The notes under the pieces were generated by a model that saw nothing but the letters and a program-made list of their open reading frames with translations, did no database searches and was not told where the DNA came from. DNA of 64,000 nucleotides from Janthinobacterium tructae (lineage in GTDB: Bacteria; Pseudomonadota; Gammaproteobacteria; Burkholderiales; Burkholderiaceae_D): NCBI RefSeq assembly GCF_006517255.1, contig NZ_CP041185.1, forward strand, positions 4,464,001-4,528,000, written 5' to 3'. Made by a program: the position numbers and the translations under genes. Below, piece by piece: positions 34,807-42,521 of the stretch (the stretch's first letter is position 1; the number at the start of each line of letters is the position of its first letter).

Positions 34807-35001
34807 TCAGTCTTTGACGTCAACCTTCAGCAGCAGTTTCGCCAGCAGGCGTTTTTCCTGCTGGCGCTGGCCTGACACGGTCTTCACGTGCGCGCCGGCG
34901 GCGCGCTGCAGGGCGGCCGTGGCGACCGGGTTGCGCGGCTTTTGCGAGGGTTCGACGCGGAACTGCATTTTCTGCCGCGTCGCCAATGCCTTGTTTGCCA
35001 T
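34807..35001 (-). CDS. Short basic hypothetical protein downstream of hslU
   Basis: A 64-residue basic protein (MANKALATRQKMQFRVEPSQKPRN...) with a strong GGGAGGGGG ribosome site on the minus strand. It starts 18 bases after the hslU stop and is probably co-transcribed with hslVU. It has no Cys, signal or membrane helix, is rich in Lys/Arg/Gln, and may be disordered or bind nucleic acid. I do not recognise the family. Confidence 0.65.
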   Translation of the reverse strand: MANKALATRQKMQFRVEPSQKPRNPVATAALQRAAGAHVKTVSGQRQQEKRLLAKLLLKVDVKD

Positions 35002-35019
35002 CGGTTTCCCCCTCCCTGA

Positions 35020-36378
35020 TTACAGCACGTAGCGCGACAGGTCCTCGTTGACCGACAGCGCTTCCAGGCGTTCATTCACGTACGCGGCATCGATCACCAG
35101 CAGGTTTTCTGTGCTGCTGCTGTTTTCGCTGGCCGTAAACGACACTTCTTCCAGCAGCTTTTCCATCACCGTGTGCAGGCGGCGCGCGCCGATGTTTTCC
35201 GTGCGCTCGTTGACTGCATAGGCGATTTCCGCCAGGCGCGTGATGCCTTCCGGGGCGAATTGCAAGGTCAGGTTTTCCGTCGCCAGCAAGGCTTCGTACT
35301 GCATCGTCAGGCAGGCGTCGGTGCTCGTCAGAATGCGTTCGAAGTCCGAGATCGACAGCGATTCCAGTTCCACGCGGATGGGGAAACGCCCCTGCAGCTC
35401 GGGAATCAGGTCGGACGGTTTCGACAGGTGGAAGGCGCCCGAGGCGATGAACAGGATGTGGTCCGTGCGGATCATGCCGTACTTGGTGTTGACGGTCGTG
35501 CCTTCGACCAGCGGCAGCAGGTCGCGTTGCACGCCGGCGCGCGAAACGTCGGCGCCGCCGGATTCCGAGCGCGAGGCGATCTTGTCGATTTCATCGAGGA
35601 AGACGATGCCGTTCTGCTCGACGTTCTGGATGGCCTTCTGTTTCAGCTCATCCTCGTTGACCAGCTTGGCCGCTTCTTCCTCGACCAGCAGTTTGAGCGC
35701 TTCGCGGATCTTGACCTTGCGCGCCTTCTTGCGCTGCCCGCCCACGCCCGAGAACATGGACTTGATCTGCTCCGTCATTTCTTCCATGCCCGGCGGCGCC
35801 ATGATTTCCATCTGCGGACCCGCTTCGGCCAGCTCGATCTCGATTTCCTTGTCATCGAGCTCGCCCTGGCGCAAGCGCTTGCGGAAGGTCTGGCGCGTGC
35901 TGTCGCCGCTGCCGCTGTCCACGGCCGCTGGCGTATTCGGCGTGAAGCCGAAGTCGCGTGCCGGCGGCACGAGGATGTCGATGACGCGGTCTTCGGCCGC
36001 ATCTTCGGCGCGTGCGCGCACTTTCTTCATTTCCAGCGCGCGCGTCTGCTTGATGCCGATGTCGATCAGGTCGCGGATGATGGTGTCGACGTCGCGGCCT
36101 ACATAACCGACTTCGGTGAACTTGGTCGCTTCGATTTTAATGAACGGCGCCTCGGCCAGCTTGGCCAGGCGGCGCGCGATTTCCGTCTTGCCGACGCCCG
36201 TGGGGCCGATCATGAGGATGTTCTTGGGCGTGATTTCATGGCGCAGGGGCTCGGCCACCTGCTGGCGGCGCCAGCGGTTGCGCAGGGCGATGGCGACGGC
36301 GCGCTTGGCCTTGGCCTGGCCCACCACGTGCTTGTCGAGTTCGGTGACGATTTCCGACGGGGTCATGTTCATGATCAT
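35020..36378 (-). CDS. hslU: ATP-dependent protease ATPase subunit HslU
   Basis: A 452-residue AAA+ unfoldase that feeds substrates to HslV. It opens [34 protein letters not shown]. Walker A is GPTGVGKT, with [13 protein letters not shown] after it. The I domain spans about 110-240 ([11 protein letters not shown] ... [17 protein letters not shown]). Walker B is [12 protein letters not shown], and the C-terminus ends [12 protein letters not shown], the tail that inserts into HslV. The ATG at 36378 or 36372 may be used. It follows hslV by 31 bases. Confidence 0.97.
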   Translation of the reverse strand: MIMNMTPSEIVTELDKHVVGQAKAKRAVAIALRNRWRRQQVAEPLRHEITPKNILMIGPTGVGKTEIARRLAKLAEAPFIKIEATKFTEVGYVGRDVDTIIRDLIDIGIKQTRALEMKKVRARAEDAAEDRVIDILVPPARDFGFTPNTPAAVDSGSGDSTRQTFRKRLRQGELDDKEIEIELAEAGPQMEIMAPPGMEEMTEQIKSMFSGVGGQRKKARKVKIREALKLLVEEEAAKLVNEDELKQKAIQNVEQNGIVFLDEIDKIASRSESGGADVSRAGVQRDLLPLVEGTTVNTKYGMIRTDHILFIASGAFHLSKPSDLIPELQGRFPIRVELESLSISDFERILTSTDACLTMQYEALLATENLTLQFAPEGITRLAEIAYAVNERTENIGARRLHTVMEKLLEEVSFTASENSSSTENLLVIDAAYVNERLEALSVNEDLSRYVL

Positions 36379-36409
36379 AGTTGGCTTTCTATTCTTTGCT
36401 CAGGCGCGC

Positions 36410-36946
36410 TTAATCGAGCGTTTCGATGATGTGCGACATGTTTGTGTAGATGCAGAGTTCCGCGGCGATGGTCAGCGATTTCTTGACCACTTCGGCCGGC
36501 GACAAGTCCGTGTTTTCCTGCAGCGCCTTGGCGGCGGACTGGGCATAGGTGCCGCCCGAGCCGATGGCGCCGATGCCGTCTTCCGGTTCCAGCACGTCGC
36601 CATTGCCCGTGATGACCAGGGTCGACTCGCTGTCGGCCACCAGCAGCATCGCTTCCAGGCGGCGCAGCACGCGGTCGGTGCGCCAGTCCTTGGCCAGTTC
36701 GACGGAGGCGCGCAGCAGGTTACCCTGGTGCTTTTCCAGCTTGCCTTCAAAACGGTCGAGCAGGGTGAAGGCGTCGGCGGTGCCGCCGGCAAAGCCGACC
36801 AGGACTTTGCCCTGATACAACTTACGCACTTTGCGGGCCGTGCCCTTCATGACGATGTTGCCCAGCGTGACCTGGCCGTCGCCGCCCAGGGCGACTTGCT
36901 TGCCGCGCCGTACGCAGAGGATGGTGGTGCCGTGAAATTGTTCCAT
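36410..36946 (-). CDS. hslV: ATP-dependent protease proteolytic subunit HslV
   Basis: A 178-residue Ntn-hydrolase of the HslUV proteasome-like complex. The ATG at 36946 follows GAGGTCACT. Six residues (MEQFHG) precede TTILCVRRG, so the catalytic Thr7 should be exposed by propeptide removal; E. coli HslV has only Met before it. [30 protein letters not shown] and [29 protein letters not shown] are family blocks. It is the first gene of hslV-hslU. Confidence 0.97.
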   Translation of the reverse strand: MEQFHGTTILCVRRGKQVALGGDGQVTLGNIVMKGTARKVRKLYQGKVLVGFAGGTADAFTLLDRFEGKLEKHQGNLLRASVELAKDWRTDRVLRRLEAMLLVADSESTLVITGNGDVLEPEDGIGAIGSGGTYAQSAAKALQENTDLSPAEVVKKSLTIAAELCIYTNMSHIIETLD

Positions 36947-37009
36947 AGTGACCTCAAAAGATTCGTGCCGATGCGTGCAAGGCCATGCGGTTGCGCGCCC
37001 ATGGCTCAA

Positions 37010-37037
37010 AAGTGGGGATGGAAAAGACAATTGCAAG
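37010..37037 (-). promoter_or_regulatory. Probable heat-shock (sigma-32) promoter of hslVU
   Basis: On the minus strand CTTGCAA (37037-37031), a 13-bp spacer, and CCCCACTT (37017-37010) match the sigma-32 pattern CTTGAAA / CCCCATNT closely. The start would fall near 37002, about 55 bases before the hslV ATG. HslVU is a classical heat-shock protease, so the match is expected biologically. Confidence 0.75.
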
Positions 37038-37085
37038 CGGCACTTGCCACTGCCGCGTCTGCTTCAGTGTAGTCGGCGCGGGACG

Positions 37086-37123
37086 AAAAAAAAGCACGCA
37101 ACCGCAGTTGTGTGCTTTTTTTT
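37086..37123 (-). terminator. Rho-independent terminator downstream of dksA
   Basis: Eight A residues, a stem GCACGCAAC/GTTGTGTGC (one G-U pair) with a CGCA loop, and eight T residues: a symmetric element able to work on both strands. It lies 45 bases past the dksA stop on the minus strand, separating dksA from hslVU. Confidence 0.92.
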
Positions 37124-37167
37124 CGCCATCGCGGGGCCGCCGGGGCGGCCGCGCGAGGGGAGGGCGA

Positions 37168-37620
37168 TCAGTCGCCGTAGAGTTTTTGCTTCAGTTCGCG
37201 CCGTTGCTGGGCTTCCAGCGACAGGGTGGCGGTCGGACGGGCGATCAGGCGCGGGATGCCGATAGGCTCGCCCGTTTCTTCACACCAGCCATAGTCGCCG
37301 GCGTCGATGCTGGCGATCGATTGCTGCACTTTTTTCAACAATTTGCGCTCGCGGTCGCGCGTGCGCAGTTCCAGCGCATGCTCTTCCTCGATGGTGGCGC
37401 GGTCGGCAGGGTCCGGTACGAGCACGGTTTCACGCAAGTGTTCCGTGGTTTCGCCGGCGTTTTTCAGCAAGTCTTTTTCGAGCTGCTGCAGGCGCGCCTT
37501 GAAGAATGCCAGTTGTGCCGGATTCATGTAGTCATCTTCGCTCATGGCGCGAATTTGATCTTCGCTGATGAGGGGGATGTCTTGGCTGGCGGCCGGGGTC
37601 GATTTATTAGTTTTGGTCAT
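37168..37620 (-). CDS. dksA: DksA-family RNA polymerase-binding transcription factor (cysteine-poor)
   Basis: A 150-residue protein that binds the RNA polymerase secondary channel and potentiates ppGpp. The coiled coil (about 32-108) has the acidic tip DPADRA (Asp70, Asp73, Ala75). The globular domain keeps the spacing of the Cx2Cx17Cx2C zinc site but reads Cys113, Thr116, Ser134 and Ala137, so zinc cannot be held in the classical way. The C-terminal helix (EAQQRRELKQKLYGD) is normal. The ATG at 37620 is chosen; in-frame GTG/ATG codons exist upstream. It is downstream of a COG0523 GTPase gene. Confidence 0.94.
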   Translation of the reverse strand: MTKTNKSTPAASQDIPLISEDQIRAMSEDDYMNPAQLAFFKARLQQLEKDLLKNAGETTEHLRETVLVPDPADRATIEEEHALELRTRDRERKLLKKVQQSIASIDAGDYGWCEETGEPIGIPRLIARPTATLSLEAQQRRELKQKLYGD

Positions 37621-38101
37621 AACTTCGCTTACCTTCGATACGACAGAGTTTTCAAATTGATCAGTTGATGCGGCGATACCGAGCAACTGTACAGGTTCCG
37701 CTTGGCATTGCTGTCCCGCTGTACTGCGTGCGACCTTGGCTTGCCGGCGAAAGCCAGGACTACCGGCAGGCTATGGTGCCATGTTGATAACTTTTTACCG
37801 CTCTATGCCAGTCGCGCTATGCGCGCGACAACGGGCGTGTTGGGTGGATCGCTTGCATGCCTGGCATGCGGCCAGCGGCAGTTTGCCAGCATTTTATGAC
37901 AGGCGAACGACATGGGCCGTTTTCGTCGCTGATTTTGGCATGCTTTGCTTTATATTGCCATCCCGATTTGTTGCCTAGCCGATCAGAGGCGGCCACTTGT
38001 TGGTTTATACCAGCAAGACGGGTGTCGGACAGCGGGAAAGCGTGCTTAACTTTCCCTTTTGTTTCTGCTTTGCAACGGGTATTTTGCAAAACCCGGCTAG
38101 T
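37621..38101. other. Intergenic region between the COG0523 GTPase gene and dksA
   Basis: 481 bases without a convincing gene, probably holding the dksA promoter. It contains a 7-bp perfect hairpin GTCGCGC/GCGCGAC (37811-37817 with 37823-37829) and a GCATGC-CTG-GCATGC repeat near 37854. I could not identify a Zur-type operator by eye. Confidence 0.6.
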
Positions 38102-39196
38102 TTATACCAAACATTGTTCGAGTCCGCGAATAAAAATGTCTTTTGGTAGATTTTTGCCAATAAACACCATTTTGCTGCCGCGCACTTCGTTTTCACCCCA
38201 TTTGGCGCCCAGGTCGCTGCCCATCAACTGGTGCACGCCCTGGAAGACCACCTTGCGTTCGGCGCCCTGCATCAGCAGCACGCCCTTGTAGCGCAACATG
38301 CGTGGGCCATACACTTGCACCAGGCCGCCGAGGAACTCGTCGAGCTTGGCGCTGTCGAACGGTTGCGTGCTCTTGAAAACAAAGGCGGCGATATCGTCGC
38401 TGTGCTGCGCATGATGGTGGTCCGCGTGGCCACAATCGGTGGCGCAGGCGTCGCTGTGCTCGTGCGCATGCTTGTGCTCGTGGCCGTGCTCATCTGCATG
38501 GTCGTGCGCTTTGTCGTGATCGTGCACGTGCGCCGTTTCCGTGGCCAGGAAATCCGGGTCCAGTTCCAGCTTTTCGTTCAGGTTGAAACCGCGGATGTCG
38601 AGCACTTCGGCCAGTGGCGCGCGGCCGAAATCGACCTTGGCGATGGGGGCGCGCGGATTGATGCGCTTCAAACGGCGTGTCAGCGTGGCCACGTCGTCCT
38701 CACTGACGAGGTCGGTTTTCGACAGCAGCAGCTTGTCGGCGAAGCCCACTTGCCGCTGGGCTTCCTCATATTCATCGAGTTGTTTCATCGCATGGCGGGC
38801 ATCGACCACCGTGATAATGGCGTCGAGCATGTAGTGGCTGCCCACTTCTTCGTCGACAAAGAAGGTTTGCGCCACGGGGCCGGGATTGGCCAGGCCCGTC
38901 GTTTCGATGACGACGCGGTCGAATGCCAGCAGGCCGGCGTCGCGCTTGCGCGCCAGTTCCGTCAAGCCCACGATCAGGTCGCCGCGCACGGTGCAGCAGA
39001 TGCAGCCGTTGTTCATCTCGATGATGTGCTCGTTGCTATCCTGCACCAGGATTTCATTGTCGATGTTTTCCTGCCCAAACTCGTTCTCGATCACGGCGAT
39101 GCGCATGCCATGGTCTTCCTGCAGTATGCGGTTGAGCAAGGTGGTTTTGCCGGCGCCGAGGAAACCGGTGAGGATGGTGGTTGGAATCAGTGCCAT
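38102..39196 (-). CDS. COG0523 (CobW/YjiA-type) GTP-binding metallochaperone
   Basis: A 364-residue G3E GTPase. Walker A is GFLGAGKT (11-18), the metal motif GCICC (Cys65, Cys67, Cys68), the switch region VIETTGLANPGP and the base motif SKTD. A linker (about 223-265) carries 16 His and 2 Cys and probably buffers zinc or another metal. The C-terminal CobW_C domain (about 268-364) includes RMLRYKGVLLMQGAERKVVFQGVHQLMG. Such proteins deliver zinc or other metals to client enzymes. The client is not evident; neighbours are xerC and dksA. Confidence 0.94.
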   Translation of the reverse strand: MALIPTTILTGFLGAGKTTLLNRILQEDHGMRIAVIENEFGQENIDNEILVQDSNEHIIEMNNGCICCTVRGDLIVGLTELARKRDAGLLAFDRVVIETTGLANPGPVAQTFFVDEEVGSHYMLDAIITVVDARHAMKQLDEYEEAQRQVGFADKLLLSKTDLVSEDDVATLTRRLKRINPRAPIAKVDFGRAPLAEVLDIRGFNLNEKLELDPDFLATETAHVHDHDKAHDHADEHGHEHKHAHEHSDACATDCGHADHHHAQHSDDIAAFVFKSTQPFDSAKLDEFLGGLVQVYGPRMLRYKGVLLMQGAERKVVFQGVHQLMGSDLGAKWGENEVRGSKMVFIGKNLPKDIFIRGLEQCLV

Positions 39197-39335
39197 GAGA
39201 GATGCCTATGCTGTAATCGATGGTGCCACCGCGCAAGCGGAAGAATGCGGACGATTATGCCGGAATTTTGCAAATGCTTGCAAATGCGCGCCCATCGGCT
39301 TGATATGCATCAGGCTGGCCCACGGCTGCGGCTGC

Positions 39336-40283
39336 CTACTTGAGCTTGGCGCGCGGGTGCGCCTGGTCATACACGTGCGCCAGATGCTGGAAATCGAGGG
39401 CTGTGTAGACCTGGGTCGAGGTGATGCTGGAATGGCCCAGCATTTCCTGCACGGCGCGCAAGTCGCCCGATGATTGCAGCACGTGCGAGGCAAATGAGTG
39501 GCGCAGCACGTGCGGGTGCACGTTCGCGGGAATCTCGGTGGTCAGCGCGTGCGCCTTCAGGCGCAGCTGCAGCACGCGCGGCGAAATGCGCGTGCCGCGC
39601 GTGCTTAAAAACAAGGCAGCGCTGCCATCGGCGGCGGGCGGGCGCACGGCGAGCCAGCTGGCCAGCGCCACGAGGGCTGCCTTGCCAACGGGCACCTTGC
39701 GCATCTTGCTGCCCTTGCCCGTGACGATGACTTCGAAGCTGGCCATGTCCAGCCAGCCCAGCGAGGCGGGCTGGCCGCCCTCGGCCTTGCAGTAGTGGGT
39801 GTCCAGGCTGGTCAGTTCCGACACGCGCAAGCCGCTCGAATACAGCAGCTCGAACATGGCGCGGTTGCACAGTTGTTCCGGCTCGGCGGCGCCCTGCTGG
39901 TATTGCGCGGGCGCCACGAGGCGCACGGCGTCGTCCACCGACAGGGCTTTGGGCAAGGTCTTGGCTCGCTTGGGGGCGCGGATGCCGTCGACGGGATTGG
40001 CGTCGAGTGCCGTTTCGCCGCTGAGCCAGTTGAAAAAGCCCCGCCACGACGACAGCTTGCGGGCGATCGAGCGCGGGTCGAGGCCGCCAGCGTGCAGCTT
40101 GGCCGTGTAGCGGCGCACTTCATTGTGCGCCAGCGCCGTCCAGGGCGTATTGCCGCTCAGTTCCAGCAAGGCGCGCAGGTCGCGCCCGTAGGCGTCCAGG
40201 GTGTGGGGCGAGAGCTTGCGCTGTGTGGCCAGCTGCGCCAGGTAGCTGCTCAGCCATTCGGCCTTGCCGTGCGCTTCGTCCAC
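39336..40283 (-). CDS. xerC: Tyrosine recombinase XerC
   Basis: A 315-residue site-specific recombinase that with XerD resolves chromosome dimers at dif. The N-terminal SAM-like core-binding domain is about 8-90. The catalytic residues are Arg153 (SSGLRVSEL), Lys190 (VTGKGSK), His258/Arg261 (HVLRH), His284 (LGH) and Tyr293 (QVYT). It lies directly after the DUF484 gene, a standard pairing, and near hslVU as in other Burkholderiales. Confidence 0.95.
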   Translation of the reverse strand: MDEAHGKAEWLSSYLAQLATQRKLSPHTLDAYGRDLRALLELSGNTPWTALAHNEVRRYTAKLHAGGLDPRSIARKLSSWRGFFNWLSGETALDANPVDGIRAPKRAKTLPKALSVDDAVRLVAPAQYQQGAAEPEQLCNRAMFELLYSSGLRVSELTSLDTHYCKAEGGQPASLGWLDMASFEVIVTGKGSKMRKVPVGKAALVALASWLAVRPPAADGSAALFLSTRGTRISPRVLQLRLKAHALTTEIPANVHPHVLRHSFASHVLQSSGDLRAVQEMLGHSSITSTQVYTALDFQHLAHVYDQAHPRAKLK

Positions 40284-40290
40284 GGGGTTC

Positions 40291-40956
40291 TCAGGCGCGC
40301 AGCGCGGCCAGGGCGGCGCTGGCCGTGGCGCCGATATGCACGAGGAAGTCCGTGCCCATGCTGGACGTAAAACGTTCGCTGTCGGGCGAGCCGAGCACCA
40401 GCAAGCCGAAGGTGCCCGTGGTGTTCGGGGCGCGCAGGGCGATCATGACGGTCGATTCGACTTTATCCGCCTGCAACCAGTGCACGGCTTCGAAATCGCG
40501 GTTGCTGCCGCAATACGGCGCTTGCAGGCTGTTGGCGAACATGCGCACGTCGGCCGTGACATCTTCCGTGAACCAGCCATTGGCGTGTTCCGGCAGCACT
40601 TGCCACAGGCGCAGGCTGACATAGGGCACGTCGAAATTGCTTTGCAGGGCATCGACCAGCACGCGCGGCATGGCCGCATCGCTGCGCACTTGCAGCATGG
40701 CCTGGTTCCAGCCGTGGAACTTGCTGGCGATGTCGCCATTTTCCTCGGCCAGGCGGCTCAGCTTGGACATGCGCAGTTCGAGCGCCTTGTATTTGTCACG
40801 CATCACTTCCATCTGCCGCTCCTGCAGCGAGATGGTGCGTCCCGTCAGCGGGCTGCTCAGCTTGACCTCGCCGAGCAGCGCGGTATGCTCTGCGAAGAAA
40901 GTCGGATGCTCGCTCAGGTACTGGGCGACGGTGCTGGAATCGAGTGTGGCGGTCAT
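40291..40956 (-). CDS. DUF484 family protein
   Basis: A 221-residue protein. The N-terminus VAQYLSEHPTFFAEHTALLGEVKLSSP is the DUF484 signature. A coiled segment (QERQMEVMRDKYKALELRMSKLSRLAEEN) and a GAF-like domain (about 80-215: MPRVLVDALQSNFDVPYVSLRLW ... FGLLVLGSPDSERF) follow. It sits 7 bases before xerC, as in Pseudomonas and Burkholderiales. Function unknown. Confidence 0.93.
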   Translation of the reverse strand: MTATLDSSTVAQYLSEHPTFFAEHTALLGEVKLSSPLTGRTISLQERQMEVMRDKYKALELRMSKLSRLAEENGDIASKFHGWNQAMLQVRSDAAMPRVLVDALQSNFDVPYVSLRLWQVLPEHANGWFTEDVTADVRMFANSLQAPYCGSNRDFEAVHWLQADKVESTVMIALRAPNTTGTFGLLVLGSPDSERFTSSMGTDFLVHIGATASAALAALRA

Positions 40957-41057
40957 TGATAGTCAGAAGAGAGAAGGATGAACGCTTCATTCTAACCGAG
41001 AGTGCGCCGGCATAGGCGCAAAGGGCCGGGCGCCGATGCATTTTCCGCGCGCGCATG

Positions 41058-41085
41058 AAAAAAGCGGCATGGTTGCCCATGCCGC
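41058..41085 (-). terminator. Rho-independent terminator of the porin gene
   Basis: A 9-bp stem GCGGCATGG/CCATGCCGC (41064-41072 with 41077-41085), TTGC loop, and six T residues on the minus strand, about 50 bases after the porin stop. Confidence 0.93.
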
Positions 41086-41134
41086 CTTGCATTTCTTGCT
41101 CAGCAATCACCCGTGGCGGGTGAGGTGCGGGGCA

Positions 41135-42166
41135 TTAGAAATTGTGGTGTACGCCCAGACCGATGTAGGTCTTCGAAACGACGTCCTTGCGATTCGAGAT
41201 GTCCGCGTACAGGTAGGTGCGCTTCGACAGGTTGTAGTCGTAGCCCAGCGATGCCTGCTTGGTCTTGGCCACGCCGTCCGGTGTTTTTTGACCGTAGCCA
41301 GCGCGGATCTTGCCTGCGCCGACGTCGTAGTTGGCGCCAATCAGCCATGCCTTGGTATCCGTATTGGTGATCTTGAAGTTGCTGTCATCCTGATGCTGGT
41401 ACGATGCCATCAGTTTCAGTTCCGTTACCGGATTGAACGATGCGGCAACCGACCACAGCTTGGCTTGCAAGCCATTGCGCTCATACGCGGCCATACCGGC
41501 GAACTGGCCGTAGTTGTACGTGGCCGACATCGAGTATGGATTCGACGCTGGCACGGCATTGGCTGGCACCAAGAAGTTGCCTGCCGTCGCAGGAACCACG
41601 GCGTTACCGTTTGCTTCCTTGGCGGCGACAGTGGCGTTGAACTGGAAGCCGCTGAAGACTGGCGAGTTGTAGAACAAGGCGTTCGAGAAACGGTTTTTCG
41701 AGTTGCCTGGCGCGCTCAGCGGATCGCTGCTGTAGGCGGCTACCGTGATGTCGGTCTGGAAACCGGCGGTCGTAGGCATGCCCGACCATGGTTCGAACGC
41801 GGTGCTCGATTCCTGGAAGGCGGTCAGGCCACGGCCCAGGCGCACGGTACCGAAGTTGCCTTGCAGGCCGACGCGGCTCTGACCCTGGAACAGTGGACGC
41901 GAATTGGTGCCCGAGGTGTTTTCGATGGTGCCGGTGTCGGATTCATAGCGAATTTCCAGTTGGAAAATAGCTTTCAAGCCATTGCCCAGATCTTCCGTGC
42001 CCTTGAAGCCCAGCTTGTTGTTGTCGCGCTTGGTGACTTTGGTGGTTTCACCAGTCAATTTGCCCAGGCCAGCATCGATCGTGCCGTAGATTTGGACGGA
42101 CGACTGCGCTTGTGCGGTTGCGGCAAAGGCGCCGAAGAGTGCGAGGGCAACGAGTGATTTTTTCAT
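41135..42166 (-). CDS. General porin (Gram-negative, Burkholderia type)
   Basis: A 343-residue outer-membrane porin. The signal peptide MKKSLVALALFGAFAATAQAQ is cut before SSVQIYGTIDAGL, the typical first strand. NKLGFKGTEDLGNGLKAIFQLE, GQSRVGLQGNFGTVRLGRGLTAF and the terminal THR/TYIGLGVHHNF strand (C-terminal Phe) are diagnostic of 16-stranded trimeric porins. It is a single-gene unit with a strong terminator and a long upstream region. Confidence 0.96.
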   Translation of the reverse strand: MKKSLVALALFGAFAATAQAQSSVQIYGTIDAGLGKLTGETTKVTKRDNNKLGFKGTEDLGNGLKAIFQLEIRYESDTGTIENTSGTNSRPLFQGQSRVGLQGNFGTVRLGRGLTAFQESSTAFEPWSGMPTTAGFQTDITVAAYSSDPLSAPGNSKNRFSNALFYNSPVFSGFQFNATVAAKEANGNAVVPATAGNFLVPANAVPASNPYSMSATYNYGQFAGMAAYERNGLQAKLWSVAASFNPVTELKLMASYQHQDDSNFKITNTDTKAWLIGANYDVGAGKIRAGYGQKTPDGVAKTKQASLGYDYNLSKRTYLYADISNRKDVVSKTYIGLGVHHNF

Positions 42167-42521
42167 GTCTTATTCCCTATTAAAAGTGAGTTCCGTCCGA
42201 GATCCGAGCAGATTGAAATGCGCCAATTACCGCGTTTCGATGAATGAACCTTAATTCGTTGGCGCGCAAGACGTGCGGGATTGGTCAAATATGCGTGAAA
42301 AGATTGGTGAAAAGCGTCATAAATCCATGGCCCTGTTGTATTTTTGTAACGCGCGGTTTTTGCCGATCCTGCGCCGATGGCCGGCGTTCTCCCATCGCCA
42401 CGGTGGCGGCACCTCGCCATATTGGCGTGTCCTGGCCAGGACATTGTTGCGTTGAATCAAGTTCTTAAGCCGGCTGTGACGGATTTATGACACAAGGACG
42501 TTACACTAAGGGACGGCCTGC
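42167..42521. other. Divergent intergenic region porin / Sel1-repeat gene
   Basis: 355 bases, AT-richer than its surroundings next to the porin start. It should contain the promoters of both divergent genes. No convincing -10/-35 pair, gene or repeat was found by eye. Confidence 0.5.

Noticed and set aside
37621..38101. A Zur operator before dksA
   Set aside because: No AT-rich palindrome of the Zur type could be recognised by eye; the hairpins present are GC-rich.
38082..38101. An intrinsic terminator after the COG0523 gene (CGGGT ... ACCCG)
   Set aside because: The stem is only five pairs with a large loop and has no T-run in the right place.
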